Below are positions 32,478 through 44,575 of a stretch of DNA of 64,000 nucleotides, piece by piece. The first letter of the stretch is position 1. Each line of letters opens with the position of its first letter. Made by a program: the position numbers and the translations under genes. The stretch comes from AC-32 sp963755635 (GTDB taxonomy: Bacteria > Actinomycetota > Thermoleophilia > Gaiellales > Gaiellaceae): contig CAVWKS010000036.1 of assembly GCA_963755635.1 (NCBI GenBank), positions 310,001-374,000 of the forward strand. The letters run 5' to 3'. The notes beneath the pieces were generated by a model. That model was not told the origin of the DNA, ran no database searches, and was given only the letters and a program-made list of their open reading frames with translations.

Positions 32478-33587
32478 CTACAAAACCTTTCCCGCGGCCT
32501 TCGCGAGCAGGTATTCGCGGACGAAATCGTCGAGCGCGCCGTCGAGAACTGCCTGCGTATTGCCGGTTTCGTACTCGGTGCGGTGGTCCTTGACGAGCTG
32601 GTACGGGTGCAGGACGTAGCTGCGGATCTGGCTGCCGAAGCCGATGTCCTGGGCGGCGCCGCGCTCCTTCGCCAGCTCCTCCTCGCGCTTCTCCTGCTCC
32701 TGCTCGAGCAGCCGCGAGCGGAGGACGCGGAGCGCCGTCTGCTTGTTCGCGCTCTGCGAGCGCTCGTTCTGGATCTGGACGACGATCCCGGTCGGGAGGT
32801 GCGTGATCCGGACGGCGGAATCGGTCTTGTTCACGTGCTGGCCGCCGGCGCCGCTGGCGCGGTACGTGTCGATCCGCAGGTCGCTCTCGTCGATCTCGAC
32901 GTCGACGTCCTCGGGCAGGAGCGGGCTGACGATCACCTGCGCGAAACTTGTGTGGCGGCGGTGCGCCTGGTCGAACGGGCTCTGGCGGACGAGCCGGTGC
33001 ACGCCGCGCTCGGCCTTGAGGATCCCGTACGCGTTCTCGCCCTTGACGCTGAACGTCGCCGACTTGAGGCCGGCCTCCTCCCCCGGGCTCGCCTCGAGCA
33101 GCTCGGTCGCGAAGCCACGGTCCTGCGCCCAGCGGAGGTACATGCGGAGCAGGATCTCGGCCCAGTCCTGCGCGTCGGTTCCGCCGGTGCCCGCGTGGAT
33201 CGTGACGAGCGCGTCGCCTGAGTCGTACTCGCCGGAGAAGAGCGCGTCTTCCTGCAGCCGGTCGAGCTCCTCGCGGAGCGGTGCGATGCTCGATTCGATC
33301 TCACCGGCCATCTCGCCGTCCATCGCGAGCAGCTCCTGGGCGTCCTGGTACTCCTGGAGGAGGCGGCGGTAGCGGTCGAGGCGGCGGCTCAGCCGCGCGT
33401 GCTCGGCCGAGACCTTGGCCGCGCGCTGCTGGTCGTCCCAGAAGCCCGGCTCGCCGAGCTCCTGCTCCAGCTCCGCAACGCGCTTCTCGAGCGCATCCGG
33501 GTCAAAGGTAATCACGGACCCAGGCAAGCTGGGCCCCGATCTCCTGGAGCTGCTGGTCGAGCGGCTTCGAGGGTGTCTGGTCGGCCA
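32478..33587 (-). CDS. prfB: Peptide chain release factor 2 with programmed +1 frameshift
   Basis: The zero frame starts at ATG 33587 (MADQTPSKPLDQQ) and meets TGA at 33504-33502 after AWVRDYL. The coding frame resumes +1 with DPDALEKRVAELEQELGEPG through the rest of the protein to 32478. The junction CTTTGAC is the classic RF2 recoding site. The protein has the TGA/TAA-recognising tripeptide SPF (RQSPFDQAHRRHTSF) and the catalytic GGQ (ASGAGGQHVNKTDSAV). RF2 level is set by its own stop-codon efficiency. Joined length is about 369. The gene lies five bases after secA. Confidence 0.96.
   Translation of the reverse strand, partial: WPTRHPRSRSTSSSRRSGPSLPGSVITFDPDALEKRVAELEQELGEPGFWDDQQRAAKVSAEHARLSRRLDRYRRLLQEYQDAQELLAMDGEMAGEIESSIAPLREELDRLQEDALFSGEYDSGDALVTIHAGTGGTDAQDWAEILLRMYLRWAQDRGFATELLEASPGEEAGLKSATFSVKGENAYGILKAERGVHRLVRQSPFDQAHRRHTSFAQVIVSPLLPEDVDVEIDESDLRIDTYRASGAGGQHVNKTDSAVRITHLPTGIVVQIQNERSQSANKQTALRVLRSRLLEQEQEKREEELAKERGAAQDIGFGSQIRSYVLHPYQLVKDHRTEYETGNTQAVLDGALDDFVREYLLAKAAGKVL
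33501..33507 (-). promoter_or_regulatory. prfB: RF2 recoding site CTTTGAC
   Basis: Minus-strand CTT TGA C, where the ribosome slips +1 from CTT when RF2 is scarce. The Shine-Dalgarno-like AGGGGG that stimulates slipping in E. coli is not evident; the preceding bases are GTCCGTGATTAC. Confidence 0.9.
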
Positions 33588-33592
33588 TCCCG

Positions 33593-36289
<2,697 letters not shown>

Positions 36290-36301
36290 AGACCTAGGGT
36301 A
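36290..36301 (-). promoter_or_regulatory. Leaderless -10 element for secA
   Basis: Minus-strand TACCCT (36301-36296), six bases (AGGTCT), then GTG 36289. Confidence 0.45.
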
Positions 36302-36322
36302 TCGGCTCGAGGTTGCGACCCG

Positions 36323-36895
36323 TTAGAGCGGGCTGGCGTCGACCTCCCAGAGGCGCTCGCGGAGCCTGTGCGCGCGGACGACGTAGTCGTCGCCCTCGCG
36401 CTGGCCCAGTCGCTCCAGCTCGGCGACGCTGCCGAACGAGCGCTCGCCGTCCACCGTCAATACGCGCTCGCCGCCGCTGACCGCGAGCTGGATCTCCTGC
36501 CCGGGCGCTTCGTCGAGCTCGGCGACCTCGATTCTCTGCGCGGCCACCGCCCATGCATCCCCGTCGCGCCGCACCGCCTCGGCCCGAAACGGCGGATCGA
36601 CGGACTGCGCGATCACCTGCGCGAGCGGCTCGACGGTGCCCTCCGGCTGCTCCTCCTCGACGACCAGGTCGCCGGTGGGCAAGGCGACGAAGTGCAGCTC
36701 GTCCCCCGTCAGGCCGGGCGCGTCGGCGGCGTCCACGGCATCCCAGCGGCGAGGTCGCGGCACGCCGTGGATGCCGGTCTCGCCCCAGTGCGGACCGGGA
36801 TCGAGGGGCGCGGGATTCGCGCCAGGCTCCGCGGACAGGTCGAGGCTGGCCTGGCGCGCGAGCTTCCGGTGCAGCGGCTCGCGCCGGAAGATCAT
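36323..36895 (-). CDS. Conserved hypothetical protein between hpf and secA
   Basis: 190 residues, soluble, acidic, with no signal or membrane segment. The middle is FVALPTGDLVVEEEQPEGTV, then EPLAQVIAQSVDPPFRAEAV. The end RREGDD-like YVVRAHRLRERLWEVDASPL is typical of a small alpha/beta domain, but I do not recognise a family. Located between hpf (10 bases upstream) and secA (33 bases downstream), so it is likely in the same transcript as hpf. Confidence 0.7.
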   Translation of the reverse strand: MIFRREPLHRKLARQASLDLSAEPGANPAPLDPGPHWGETGIHGVPRPRRWDAVDAADAPGLTGDELHFVALPTGDLVVEEEQPEGTVEPLAQVIAQSVDPPFRAEAVRRDGDAWAVAAQRIEVAELDEAPGQEIQLAVSGGERVLTVDGERSFGSVAELERLGQREGDDYVVRAHRLRERLWEVDASPL

Positions 36896-36905
36896 CGTGT
36901 CTCGA

Positions 36906-37451
36906 TCATTGGGGCTCGATCAGCCCGTACTGCCCGTCGCGGCGGCGGTAGACGACGTTCACCTGGCTCGACTCGGCGTTGCGGAAGACGAAGAAATCGT
37001 GACCGATCAGCTCGAGCTGCAGGACCGCCTCCTCAGGCGTCAGGGGTGTGACGGCGAAGTGCTTCGTCTTGGCGATCGCGGGCGCCTCGTCGTCGTCGGC
37101 GCCGGACGGGCTCGCGGCCAGAATGGGCCCGTTCGCGCGCGCTTCCTTGCGCCGGCGCGAGCGGCCCTGCGTGCGGTAGCGGGTTACCTGGCGCTCGAGC
37201 TTCTCGACGAGCTGGTCGATCGAGGCGTGCATGTCCGCCGACGCTTCGCGCGCGCGCAGCACCGGCCCCCGCGTCCAGATGGTGGCCTCCGCGATCTGGT
37301 TCGCGGCGATCGACGGGTTCCGCTCGAGCGCGAGCTCGAGCTCGACGCGCGGATCCTCGAGCTGCCGCTCCAGCTTGGCGAGCTTCTGCTCGGCGTAGCT
37401 GCGGATCGCGTCGCTGACCTCGAGGTTCCTGCCCTTTACCTGGAGCTGCAT
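36906..37451 (-). CDS. hpf: Ribosome hibernation promoting factor, long form
   Basis: 181 residues. The N-terminal domain MQLQVKGRNLEVSDAIRSYA followed by EQKLAKLERQL is the ribosome-binding fold. The C-terminal domain HFAVTPLTPEEAVLQLELIG and HDFFVFRNAE is the dimerisation module that drives 100S ribosome formation in bacteria with long HPF. A strong GGAGGG ribosome-binding site precedes ATG 37451. It silences ribosomes in stationary phase. Confidence 0.96.
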   Translation of the reverse strand: MQLQVKGRNLEVSDAIRSYAEQKLAKLERQLEDPRVELELALERNPSIAANQIAEATIWTRGPVLRAREASADMHASIDQLVEKLERQVTRYRTQGRSRRRKEARANGPILAASPSGADDDEAPAIAKTKHFAVTPLTPEEAVLQLELIGHDFFVFRNAESSQVNVVYRRRDGQYGLIEPQ

Positions 37452-37485
37452 GCACCCTCCTTCGAGGCTGGCCTGGGCCAGGAAT

Positions 37486-38148
37486 CTAGCGGACGACCCG
37501 CGCGAACGTCACGACCTCGACACGGCGCGCGCCGCCCTTCCGCAGGGCAGAGGCGGCCGCGTTTGCGGTGGCGCCGCTGGTGTAGACGTCGTCGACCAGC
37601 GCCACGCGCGGAGGCGACTCGGTCGCAGGGCGGAACGCACCGGCGACATTGCGCCGGCGGTCGGCCCGCGTGAGCCCGCGTTGGTGCCGGATCTGCCGCG
37701 TTCGGCCGAGCAGCGGCGCGACCGGCAGGTCCCAGCGCCGGCCCAGCTCGCGCGCGAGCCGTTCGGCTGGGTGGTGACCGCGGGTTAGCACACGCGCGGG
37801 GTCGGGCGGGACGAACGTCAGCACCGCGACGGGCGGCCGCTCGACCCGTGTCACGACGAGCTCCGCGGCGTCGACCGCGAGCCGGCGCAGCCCGCGCTCC
37901 TTCCAGGCCGCCACGAGACGCCGCACGCCGTCGTCGTACTCGACCGCCGCACGCGCGGAGGCGAGCGCGAGGCGGCGGCCCGAGCACTCCCGGCAGCGCT
38001 TGACGGGCCAGGCGGTCGGCGCCCCGCAACGCTCGCAGAGCGGTGGGCGGAGCAGCGGCAGGCGCTCCCGGCAAGGCCCGCACAGCTCCTCCCCGCCCGC
38101 GGCGCAGACGACGCAGCGAACCGGCAGTAGTAGATCGAGAAGTCTCAC
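37486..38148 (-). CDS. comFC: ComF-family phosphoribosyltransferase-like protein
   Basis: 220 residues. A zinc-ribbon start (PVRCVVCAAGGEELCGPCRE, then CERCGAP and CRECSG) is followed by a PRTase fold with RGHHPAERLARELGRRW and the PRPP loop VALVDDVYTSGATANAAASA. ComF proteins are needed for DNA uptake in transformable bacteria and are common even in others. The start is GTG 38148, preceded by GGGAGGTGAG. It lies upstream of hpf, as in many Gram-positive genomes. Confidence 0.9.
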   Translation of the reverse strand: MRLLDLLLPVRCVVCAAGGEELCGPCRERLPLLRPPLCERCGAPTAWPVKRCRECSGRRLALASARAAVEYDDGVRRLVAAWKERGLRRLAVDAAELVVTRVERPPVAVLTFVPPDPARVLTRGHHPAERLARELGRRWDLPVAPLLGRTRQIRHQRGLTRADRRRNVAGAFRPATESPPRVALVDDVYTSGATANAAASALRKGGARRVEVVTFARVVR

Positions 38149-38227
38149 GTCACACCTGTCTCACCTCCCCTCCGAGAGTAGGCGGAGAAATGTCACGTGT
38201 CTGTGACGCAGGTGTGCCGAATGTGTG

Positions 38228-38954
38228 TCAGTTCGAGAAGGCGCGCTCGGCCTCGGCGAGCGCGTCCGGCGTCCCGATGTCGATCCAGTCTCCGGGCACC
38301 CGCCACGCGTACACAGGCACGCGCGTGTACAGCCACTCGACGAACCGACCAGGCTGATCGGGGTTGTTGCCCTCGTCCAGGTACTCGCCCACCAGCGGCA
38401 GCACGCCTACGCGGGAAGTAGTAGAGCGCGATCCCGGCAAGCGTCGAGGCCGGGCTCTCCGGCTTCTCTTCGAACGAGACGACCCGGTCGGAGTCGTCGA
38501 CGCCGATCGCGCTCAGCCGCTTGATCGCCTCGAGGTCGCCGACGTCGTAGACCGAAAGGACCGACGCCCCCCGCTCCCGCGCGAGCCGGACGAGCCCATC
38601 CTGGCGCTCGGTGAAGAGGCTGTCGCCGGCCGCCACGATCAGCTCGTCGTCGAGCTCCCGCGAACGGACCGTGAGCGCGAGATCGCCGATCGCCCCGAGC
38701 TTGTCGTCCTCCGAGGTCGTCCCGTCGTCGATCACCTCCACCTCGAACGGAGCGGCCGCCGCCCACTCCCGAAACCGCCCCGCGAACTTCGCGTTCGTCA
38801 CGACGAAGACCGTCTCCAGCTCGTCGAGCGGCAGCTGATCGAGCAGCCGGTCGAGGATCGGGCGGCCCGCGATCTCGAGCAGGTGCTTGGGCTCGTCGCG
38901 GGTGAGCGGGTAGAGGCGGGTCGCATAGCCGGCAGCGAGGATGACGGCCTTCAC
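38228..38954 (-). CDS. Sugar-phosphate nucleotidyltransferase (frame break)
   Basis: Begins MKAVILAAGYATRLYPLTRD, the nucleotidyltransferase signature, then PKHLLEIAGRPILDRLLDQL and the Asp of VAAGDSLFTE. A break near 38415 joins FPR to VGVLPLVGEYLDEGNNPDQP, then VYAWRVPGDWIDIGTPDALA and the stop at 38228. It activates a sugar 1-phosphate with an NTP; the exact sugar is unclear. Its ATG overlaps the stop of mtnA by four bases, so the two are co-translated although their pathways differ. Confidence 0.85.
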
Positions 38955-39904
38955 GCCGCCACCAGCCTCGCGAGGCTCGCCCCATACGGCGCCCGGTGGA
39001 CGCCCGCCTCGGTCACGATCGCGGAGATCAACTCCGCAGGTGTCACGTCGAAGGCCGGGTTACGGGCGGGGAAGCGCGAGGTGACCTCCGCCGGATCGCG
39101 CTGCTCGATCGGGATCTCCGAGCCGTCGCCGGTCTCGAGGTCGACGGTCGAGCTCGGCGCCACGACGTAGAACGGAACCCCGTGGCGGTCGGCCAGCACG
39201 GCCAGAGGGTACGTCCCGATCTTGTTGGCGGTGTCGCCGTTCGCCGCGATGCGGTCGGCGCCGACCAGCACGCAGTCGACCTCGCCGCGTGCGAGCAACG
39301 AGCCCGCGGCTGCATCGGCGACGACGGTGTGCGGAATCCCGTCGGCCTCGAGCTCCCACGCCGTCAGCCGCGCGCCCTGGAGCAACGGGCGGGTCTCGTC
39401 GACGAAGACATGCTGCAACAGGCCGCGTTCCCACGCCTCCCGCAGCGCACCGAGGGCCGTGCCTTGCCCGCCGGTCGCCAGCGCGCCGGTGTTGCAGTGC
39501 GTCAGCGCGCGGCTACCCGCGCCGAGCAGCGACGCCGCGTGCCTGCTCATCTCCCGGCAGCGCTCGATCTCCTCCGAGTGCAACTCGCGCGCCCTCGCCG
39601 CCGGATCCGGCGCCGAACGCACCTCCCGTAACGCCCAGCCGAGGTTCGCGGCAGTCGGCCGCGCGCTCTCGAGCGCCGAGAACGCGCGCTCCAGATCCTC
39701 TCCCCGCGCCGCCGCCAGCGCATAGCCGTACGCGCCCGCGATCCCGATCGCCGGCGCGCCCCGCACTGCGAGCGTCCGGATCGCCTCAGCGACGTCAGCG
39801 GCCGAGCGGCAGACGAGCTCGATCTCCTCGTCGGGCAGCCGCCGCTGGTCGAGCAGGACGACGCGGTCGTCCTCCAGCCGGATGATCCGCTCAGGAGCCA
39901 GCAC
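38951..39904 (-). CDS. mtnA: S-methyl-5-thioribose-1-phosphate isomerase
   Basis: 317 residues from GTG 39904. Features are LRTLAVRGAPAIG-type TLAVRGAPAIGIAGAYGYAL, the catalytic Cys region LTHCNTGALATGGQGTALG, DETRPLLQGARLTAWEL, and the catalytic Asp in VLVGADRIAANGDTANKIGT. It isomerises methylthioribose 1-phosphate to the ribulose form in the methionine salvage pathway. GTG 39904 is preferred over a far-upstream in-frame ATG because TACAGT lies six bases before it and because the longer form would overlap the divergent GNAT gene. Confidence 0.94.
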   Translation of the reverse strand: MLAPERIIRLEDDRVVLLDQRRLPDEEIELVCRSAADVAEAIRTLAVRGAPAIGIAGAYGYALAAARGEDLERAFSALESARPTAANLGWALREVRSAPDPAARARELHSEEIERCREMSRHAASLLGAGSRALTHCNTGALATGGQGTALGALREAWERGLLQHVFVDETRPLLQGARLTAWELEADGIPHTVVADAAAGSLLARGEVDCVLVGADRIAANGDTANKIGTYPLAVLADRHGVPFYVVAPSSTVDLETGDGSEIPIEQRDPAEVTSRFPARNPAFDVTPAELISAIVTEAGVHRAPYGASLARLVAA

Positions 39905-39916
39905 GGACGGACTGTA
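39905..39916 (-). promoter_or_regulatory. Leaderless -10 element for mtnA
   Basis: Minus-strand TACAGT (39916-39911), six bases, then GTG 39904. It shares two base pairs with the -10 box of the divergent GNAT gene. Confidence 0.55.
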
Positions 39917-39926
39917 GCCTGGCGCC
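39915..39926 (+). promoter_or_regulatory. Leaderless -10 element for the GNAT gene
   Basis: TAGCCT (39915-39920), six bases, then GTG 39927. It overlaps the mtnA -10 box at 39915-39916. Confidence 0.55.
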
Positions 39927-40438
39927 GTGACCGGGTTGCGCATCCGGCCGGAACGGCCCGCCGACCGCGCCGCCATCGCGGAGGTGACCGCAGCGGCTTT
40001 CGGCAAGCAGCGAGAGGCTCGCCTCGTCGATGCGATTCGCGCCTCCGACGGCTTCGTGCCCGAGCTCTCGCTCGTCGGGGAGCTCGACGGCGAGGTCGTC
40101 GGCCACGTGATGCTCAGCTACATCGGGCTCGAGGGCGACTCGCGCCGCCTGCTCGAGCTCGGGCCGATGTCCGTCGCGCCCGACCGGCAGCGCGGCGGGA
40201 TCGGCTCAGCGCTCGTACGGAAAGCGCTCCGGCTCGCGGATGAGCGCGGAGAGCCGCTCGTGCTCGTTCTCGGCCATCCCTGGTACTACCCGCGTTTCGG
40301 CTTCGGCCGGGCGTCGGAGCTCGGGATCACGCCGCCGTCCGCCGACGTGCCCGACGAGGCGTTCATGGCCGTGACGCTCTCACGCTACGACGGCGGAATC
40401 CGCGGCCGCGTCGTTCTGCCTCCAGCCTGGGCCGCCGG

Positions 40439-40442
<4 letters not shown>
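39927..40442 (+). CDS. GNAT-family N-acetyltransferase (YhbS-like)
   Basis: 171 residues. The acetyl-CoA loop is MSVAPDRQRGGIGSALVRKA, preceded by VGHVMLSYIGLEG and followed by LVLVLGHPWYYPRFGFGRAS, the pattern of YhbS-type acetyltransferases. The substrate is unknown. The start is GTG 39927, with the stop at 40440-40442. The stop shares CTAG with the converging ahcY stop. It is the only plus-strand gene in a long minus-strand run. Confidence 0.9.
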
Positions 40443-41707
<1,265 letters not shown>

Positions 41708-41724
41708 TCCTCAGCTCCTTCTGT

Positions 41725-42060
41725 TTAGGCGGCCAGCAGCCGCTCGTGCTTGCGCTGCTCCCAATCAAGTGACGCGCCGAGCGCGGCCGGCTCGCTGCCG
41801 GCGAGCCAGTTGTCGACCGCGGCCCGCAGCTCCGGCTCGTACCGGAGCCGTCGCGCGAACGCCAGCTCCCGCAACTCGACGCCGAAGCGGCGGCGCAGCT
41901 CCTTGAGCGAGCGCAGCTGGTTCAGCTCGAGCAGCCCGTAGAGCCGGTAGCCCGAGCCGGTTCTGCGCGGAACGACGAGCCCGGTGCGCTCGAGGTAGCG
42001 CAGCATCCTCGGCGACCAGCCCGTCTGGGTTGCGGCTTCTCCGACCGTCGTCTCTTTCAC
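41725..42060 (-). CDS. MerR-family regulator upstream of ahcY
   Basis: 111 residues. It has TVGEAATQTGWSPRMLRYLE and RTGSGYRLYGLLELNQLRSL, the winged helix of MerR. The coiled coil follows, but no metal-binding cysteines, so the effector is probably not a metal. It lies 17 bases before ahcY on the same strand, so it likely controls or is co-expressed with SAH turnover. It starts at GTG 42060 with TAAGGT seven bases upstream. Confidence 0.88.
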   Translation of the reverse strand: MKETTVGEAATQTGWSPRMLRYLERTGLVVPRRTGSGYRLYGLLELNQLRSLKELRRRFGVELRELAFARRLRYEPELRAAVDNWLAGSEPAALGASLDWEQRKHERLLAA

Positions 42061-42073
42061 GGCCGGAACCTTA
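42061..42073 (-). promoter_or_regulatory. Leaderless -10 element for the MerR-ahcY operon
   Basis: Minus-strand TAAGGT (42073-42068), seven bases, then GTG 42060. Confidence 0.4.
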
Positions 42074-42089
42074 ACACACTTATGTCAGA

Positions 42090-42506
42090 CTAGCTGCCCT
42101 CCACCCTGCCGTACCGATCCTCGAGGCGGACGACGTCGTCCAGCTCGGGCGTGGAGACCTCGAGGATCGTCGTGTCCTCGAGCGCCCGTACCCGGTGGAC
42201 GGTGCCCGGCTGGAAGCGGAAGGCTGCGCCTGCCCCGACGACCTCGCTCGCCAGGAGCCGCTCGCCGGGTGCGCCCAGCTCGACCTCGGCGCGCCCCGAG
42301 AGCACGTACCAGGCCTCGTCCTTGACGTTATGGAACTGGAGGCTGAGCGACTCCCCCGCCTTGACGAACAGCAGCTTGCCGGCGTAACGCTCGGTCACGG
42401 CGAAGATCAGCTCGTGGCCCCAGGGCTTCTCGACCTTCTCGGTATCGGACGCGAACCGGTCGATCCCCTCGAGGTTCGGCGAAGTGACGTGGTCACGGCC
42501 CGACAC
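42090..42506 (-). CDS. Mannose-6-phosphate isomerase-type cupin
   Basis: 138 residues. It has EKPWGHELIFAVTERYAGKL, then KAGESLSLQFHNVKDEAWYV and LSGRAEVELG, and motif 2 FRFQPGTVHRVRALEDTTIL. This is the cupin of the C-terminal domain of mannose-1-phosphate guanylyltransferase/phosphomannose isomerase. It sits just downstream of a nucleotidyltransferase gene, which suggests that the two act together on an activated hexose. The metal ligands H, H and E are visible. Confidence 0.85.
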   Translation of the reverse strand: MSGRDHVTSPNLEGIDRFASDTEKVEKPWGHELIFAVTERYAGKLLFVKAGESLSLQFHNVKDEAWYVLSGRAEVELGAPGERLLASEVVGAGAAFRFQPGTVHRVRALEDTTILEVSTPELDDVVRLEDRYGRVEGS

Positions 42507-42541
42507 AGCGCCGCGAACCTACCACTGTTGACCGCTGGAAG

Positions 42542-43234
42542 TCAGCCGGTCGGCCAGGCCGGATGCTCGGCCAGGTGCTGCTCGGCCAGCCGCAGGTCCT
42601 TGGGCGTGTTCACCGTCAGCCAGGCGCCGTCGTGCCGGTACGCGCGTAGCCGGCCCTCCGCCGCGAGCTCGGGGAAGGTCGTGGTCTCGTGGTCGCCGCG
42701 CTCCGGGAAGCGCTCGAGTGCCTCTTCGCCGAGGACGTAGACACCGCAGCTGACCCAGTGCTCGAGCCGCGGCGCCTCGCGAAAGCCGGTGACGAGGTCG
42801 TCGTCCAGCTCGACCACGCCGAACGGTGAGTGAACCTGGGCGACAGTGATCGTCGCGGCCGCCTCGCTCTTGGCATGCAGCTCGAGCAGGCGCAGCAGAT
42901 CGACGTCGGTGAGCTCGTCGCCGTTGAGCGCATAGATCTCGCCGCCGTCGCGCCGTTCCGCCGCAGCGAGGCGGATCCCGCCGCCGCGGCCGAGCGGCTC
43001 CGGCTCGCCGACCGGGACGATCTGCGGGCCGATCTCGCCCAGCGCCTCGCTGAAGAGATCCTCCTGGCCCGCGGCGCAGCTGACGAGCACGCGCTCGACC
43101 CCGGCCGCGGCCAGCTGCTCGACCTGGTACGCAGCGAGCGGCTTGCCGCCGACCTCGACAAGGGCCTTCGGCTTGCCCTGCGCGGCGTCGCCCAACCGCT
43201 CGGCCTTGCCGCCCGCGAGGATGATCGCCTCCAC
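42542..43234 (-). CDS. Sugar nucleotidyltransferase
   Basis: 230 residues. The start MEAIILAGGKAERLGDAAQG carries the NTP-binding signature. Other features are PKALVEVGGKPLAAYQVEQL, the metal-binding Asp in ALNGDELTDVDLL, and PERGDHETTTFPELAAEG. It lacks an acyltransferase domain. The product is likely a nucleotide-activated sugar for wall or capsule polymers, given the UDP-glucose dehydrogenase and LCP genes upstream. The GTG start lies six bases after the UDP-glucose dehydrogenase stop. Confidence 0.88.
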   Translation of the reverse strand: MEAIILAGGKAERLGDAAQGKPKALVEVGGKPLAAYQVEQLAAAGVERVLVSCAAGQEDLFSEALGEIGPQIVPVGEPEPLGRGGGIRLAAAERRDGGEIYALNGDELTDVDLLRLLELHAKSEAAATITVAQVHSPFGVVELDDDLVTGFREAPRLEHWVSCGVYVLGEEALERFPERGDHETTTFPELAAEGRLRAYRHDGAWLTVNTPKDLRLAEQHLAEHPAWPTG

Positions 43235-43239
43235 GCGCG

Positions 43240-44562
43240 TTAGGCCTGCTGGCGCTCTGGCTCTTCCGTCTCGGGCAGGTCGGCGAGCGACGAGGCCGCG
43301 CGGCCGATCCCCTCGTAGACGAAGCCCGCCGCGCGCGTGGCGTCGGGGTCGAGCAGGTTGCGCCCGTCAATGATCACCGGGCTGCGCATCGCGGCGCGCA
43401 CCTCGTCGGAGGCGAGCGTCCGCAGCTCGTCCCACTCGGTCACGATCACCGCAGCGTCAGCGCCGCTCACCGCGTCGAGCACCGTGTCGCAGAAGGTGAC
43501 GCCCTGCAGCAGCCGGCTCGCGTCCGCGATCGGATCCCACGCGCGCACGTCCGCGCCCTCGGCGAGCAGGCGTGACGCGAGCACGAGCGACGGCGCCTCG
43601 CGCAGATCGTCCGTGTTCGGCTTGAAGGCGAGCCCGAGCAGTGCGATCGTCTTCCCGCGGAGCTTGCCGACGTGCTTCTCGAGCTTGCCGACGACGCGCC
43701 GCTTCTGCAGCTCGTTGACCTCGATCACCGCGTTCAGCAGCTGAAAGTGGTAGCCGGAGTTCGAGGCGAGCTGCTTGAGCGCGACGCCGTCCTTCGGGAA
43801 GCACGACCCGCCCCAGCCGATCCCGGCGCGCAGGAAGTGCGGGCCGAGCCGGTGGTCGAGGCCGATTCCCTCGGCGACCTGGACGACGTCGGCGCCGGTC
43901 GCCTCGCAGACGTTCGCGATCTCGTTGATGAAGCTGATCCGCGTCATCAGGAATGCGTTCGCGGCGAGCTTGATCATCTCGGCCGAAGCAACGTCCGTGC
44001 GCACGATCGGAGAGCCGAGCTGCTCGTAGAGGCCCGCGACGACCTCGCCGTCGGCTTGCGTGAAGGAGCCGACGACCACACGGTCGGGCTCCATGAAGTC
44101 CTTCACGGCGCTGCCTTCGGCGAGGAACTCGGGGTTCGAGACGTAGCCGACGTGCGCGAGCCCGCTCGAGTCGAGCGCCGCGCGCACCTTCTCGCCGGTG
44201 CCGACGGGAACCGTGCTCTTCATCACGAGCAGCGTGCGCTCGTCGGGCACCGGCAGGTCGTCGACGGCCTGCCAGACGGCGCTCAGATCGGCGTCGCCCG
44301 AATAGGTCCGCGGCGTCCCGACGCAGACGAAGACGACGCCGCACCCGGCCAGGTCGGCCGCCTCGAGCGTAAACGTGAGCCGCTCGCCGTTGCGTGCCAG
44401 GAGCTCCTCGACGCCCGGCTCGTGGAACGGGACGCGCCCGGCCTGCAGCGCCTCGATCCGCTCCGGCAGGATGTCGCGGATCACGACGTCGTGACCGAGC
44501 TCGGCGAAGCCCGCCCCGGTGACGAGGCCCACCCAGCCGGCGCCGAAGATGCCGATCTTCAC
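43240..44562 (-). CDS. ugd: UDP-glucose/GDP-mannose 6-dehydrogenase family protein
   Basis: 440 residues. The Rossmann start is MKIGIFGAGWVGLVTGAGFA. Later features are YVSNPEFLAEGSAVKDFMEP, the catalytic Cys in GIGWGGSCFPKDGVALKQLA, and the C-terminal UDP-binding domain with ALLGLAFKPNTDDLREAPSL. It oxidises UDP-glucose to UDP-glucuronate with two NAD+. Uronic acids would supply an envelope polymer. The start is GTG 44562, with TAGGCT seven bases upstream that overlaps the stop of the LCP gene. Confidence 0.94.
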   Translation of the reverse strand: MKIGIFGAGWVGLVTGAGFAELGHDVVIRDILPERIEALQAGRVPFHEPGVEELLARNGERLTFTLEAADLAGCGVVFVCVGTPRTYSGDADLSAVWQAVDDLPVPDERTLLVMKSTVPVGTGEKVRAALDSSGLAHVGYVSNPEFLAEGSAVKDFMEPDRVVVGSFTQADGEVVAGLYEQLGSPIVRTDVASAEMIKLAANAFLMTRISFINEIANVCEATGADVVQVAEGIGLDHRLGPHFLRAGIGWGGSCFPKDGVALKQLASNSGYHFQLLNAVIEVNELQKRRVVGKLEKHVGKLRGKTIALLGLAFKPNTDDLREAPSLVLASRLLAEGADVRAWDPIADASRLLQGVTFCDTVLDAVSGADAAVIVTEWDELRTLASDEVRAAMRSPVIIDGRNLLDPDATRAAGFVYEGIGRAASSLADLPETEEPERQQA

Positions 44563-44575
44563 GGGCCGGAGCCTA
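44563..44575 (-). promoter_or_regulatory. Leaderless -10 element for ugd
   Basis: Minus-strand TAGGCT (44575-44570), seven bases, then GTG 44562. The TAG of the hexamer is the stop codon of the upstream LCP gene. Confidence 0.4.

Noticed and set aside
33501..33507. Frame break in prfB as a sequence error
   Set aside because: CTTTGAC at this codon position is the known RF2 autoregulatory site, so it is genuine.
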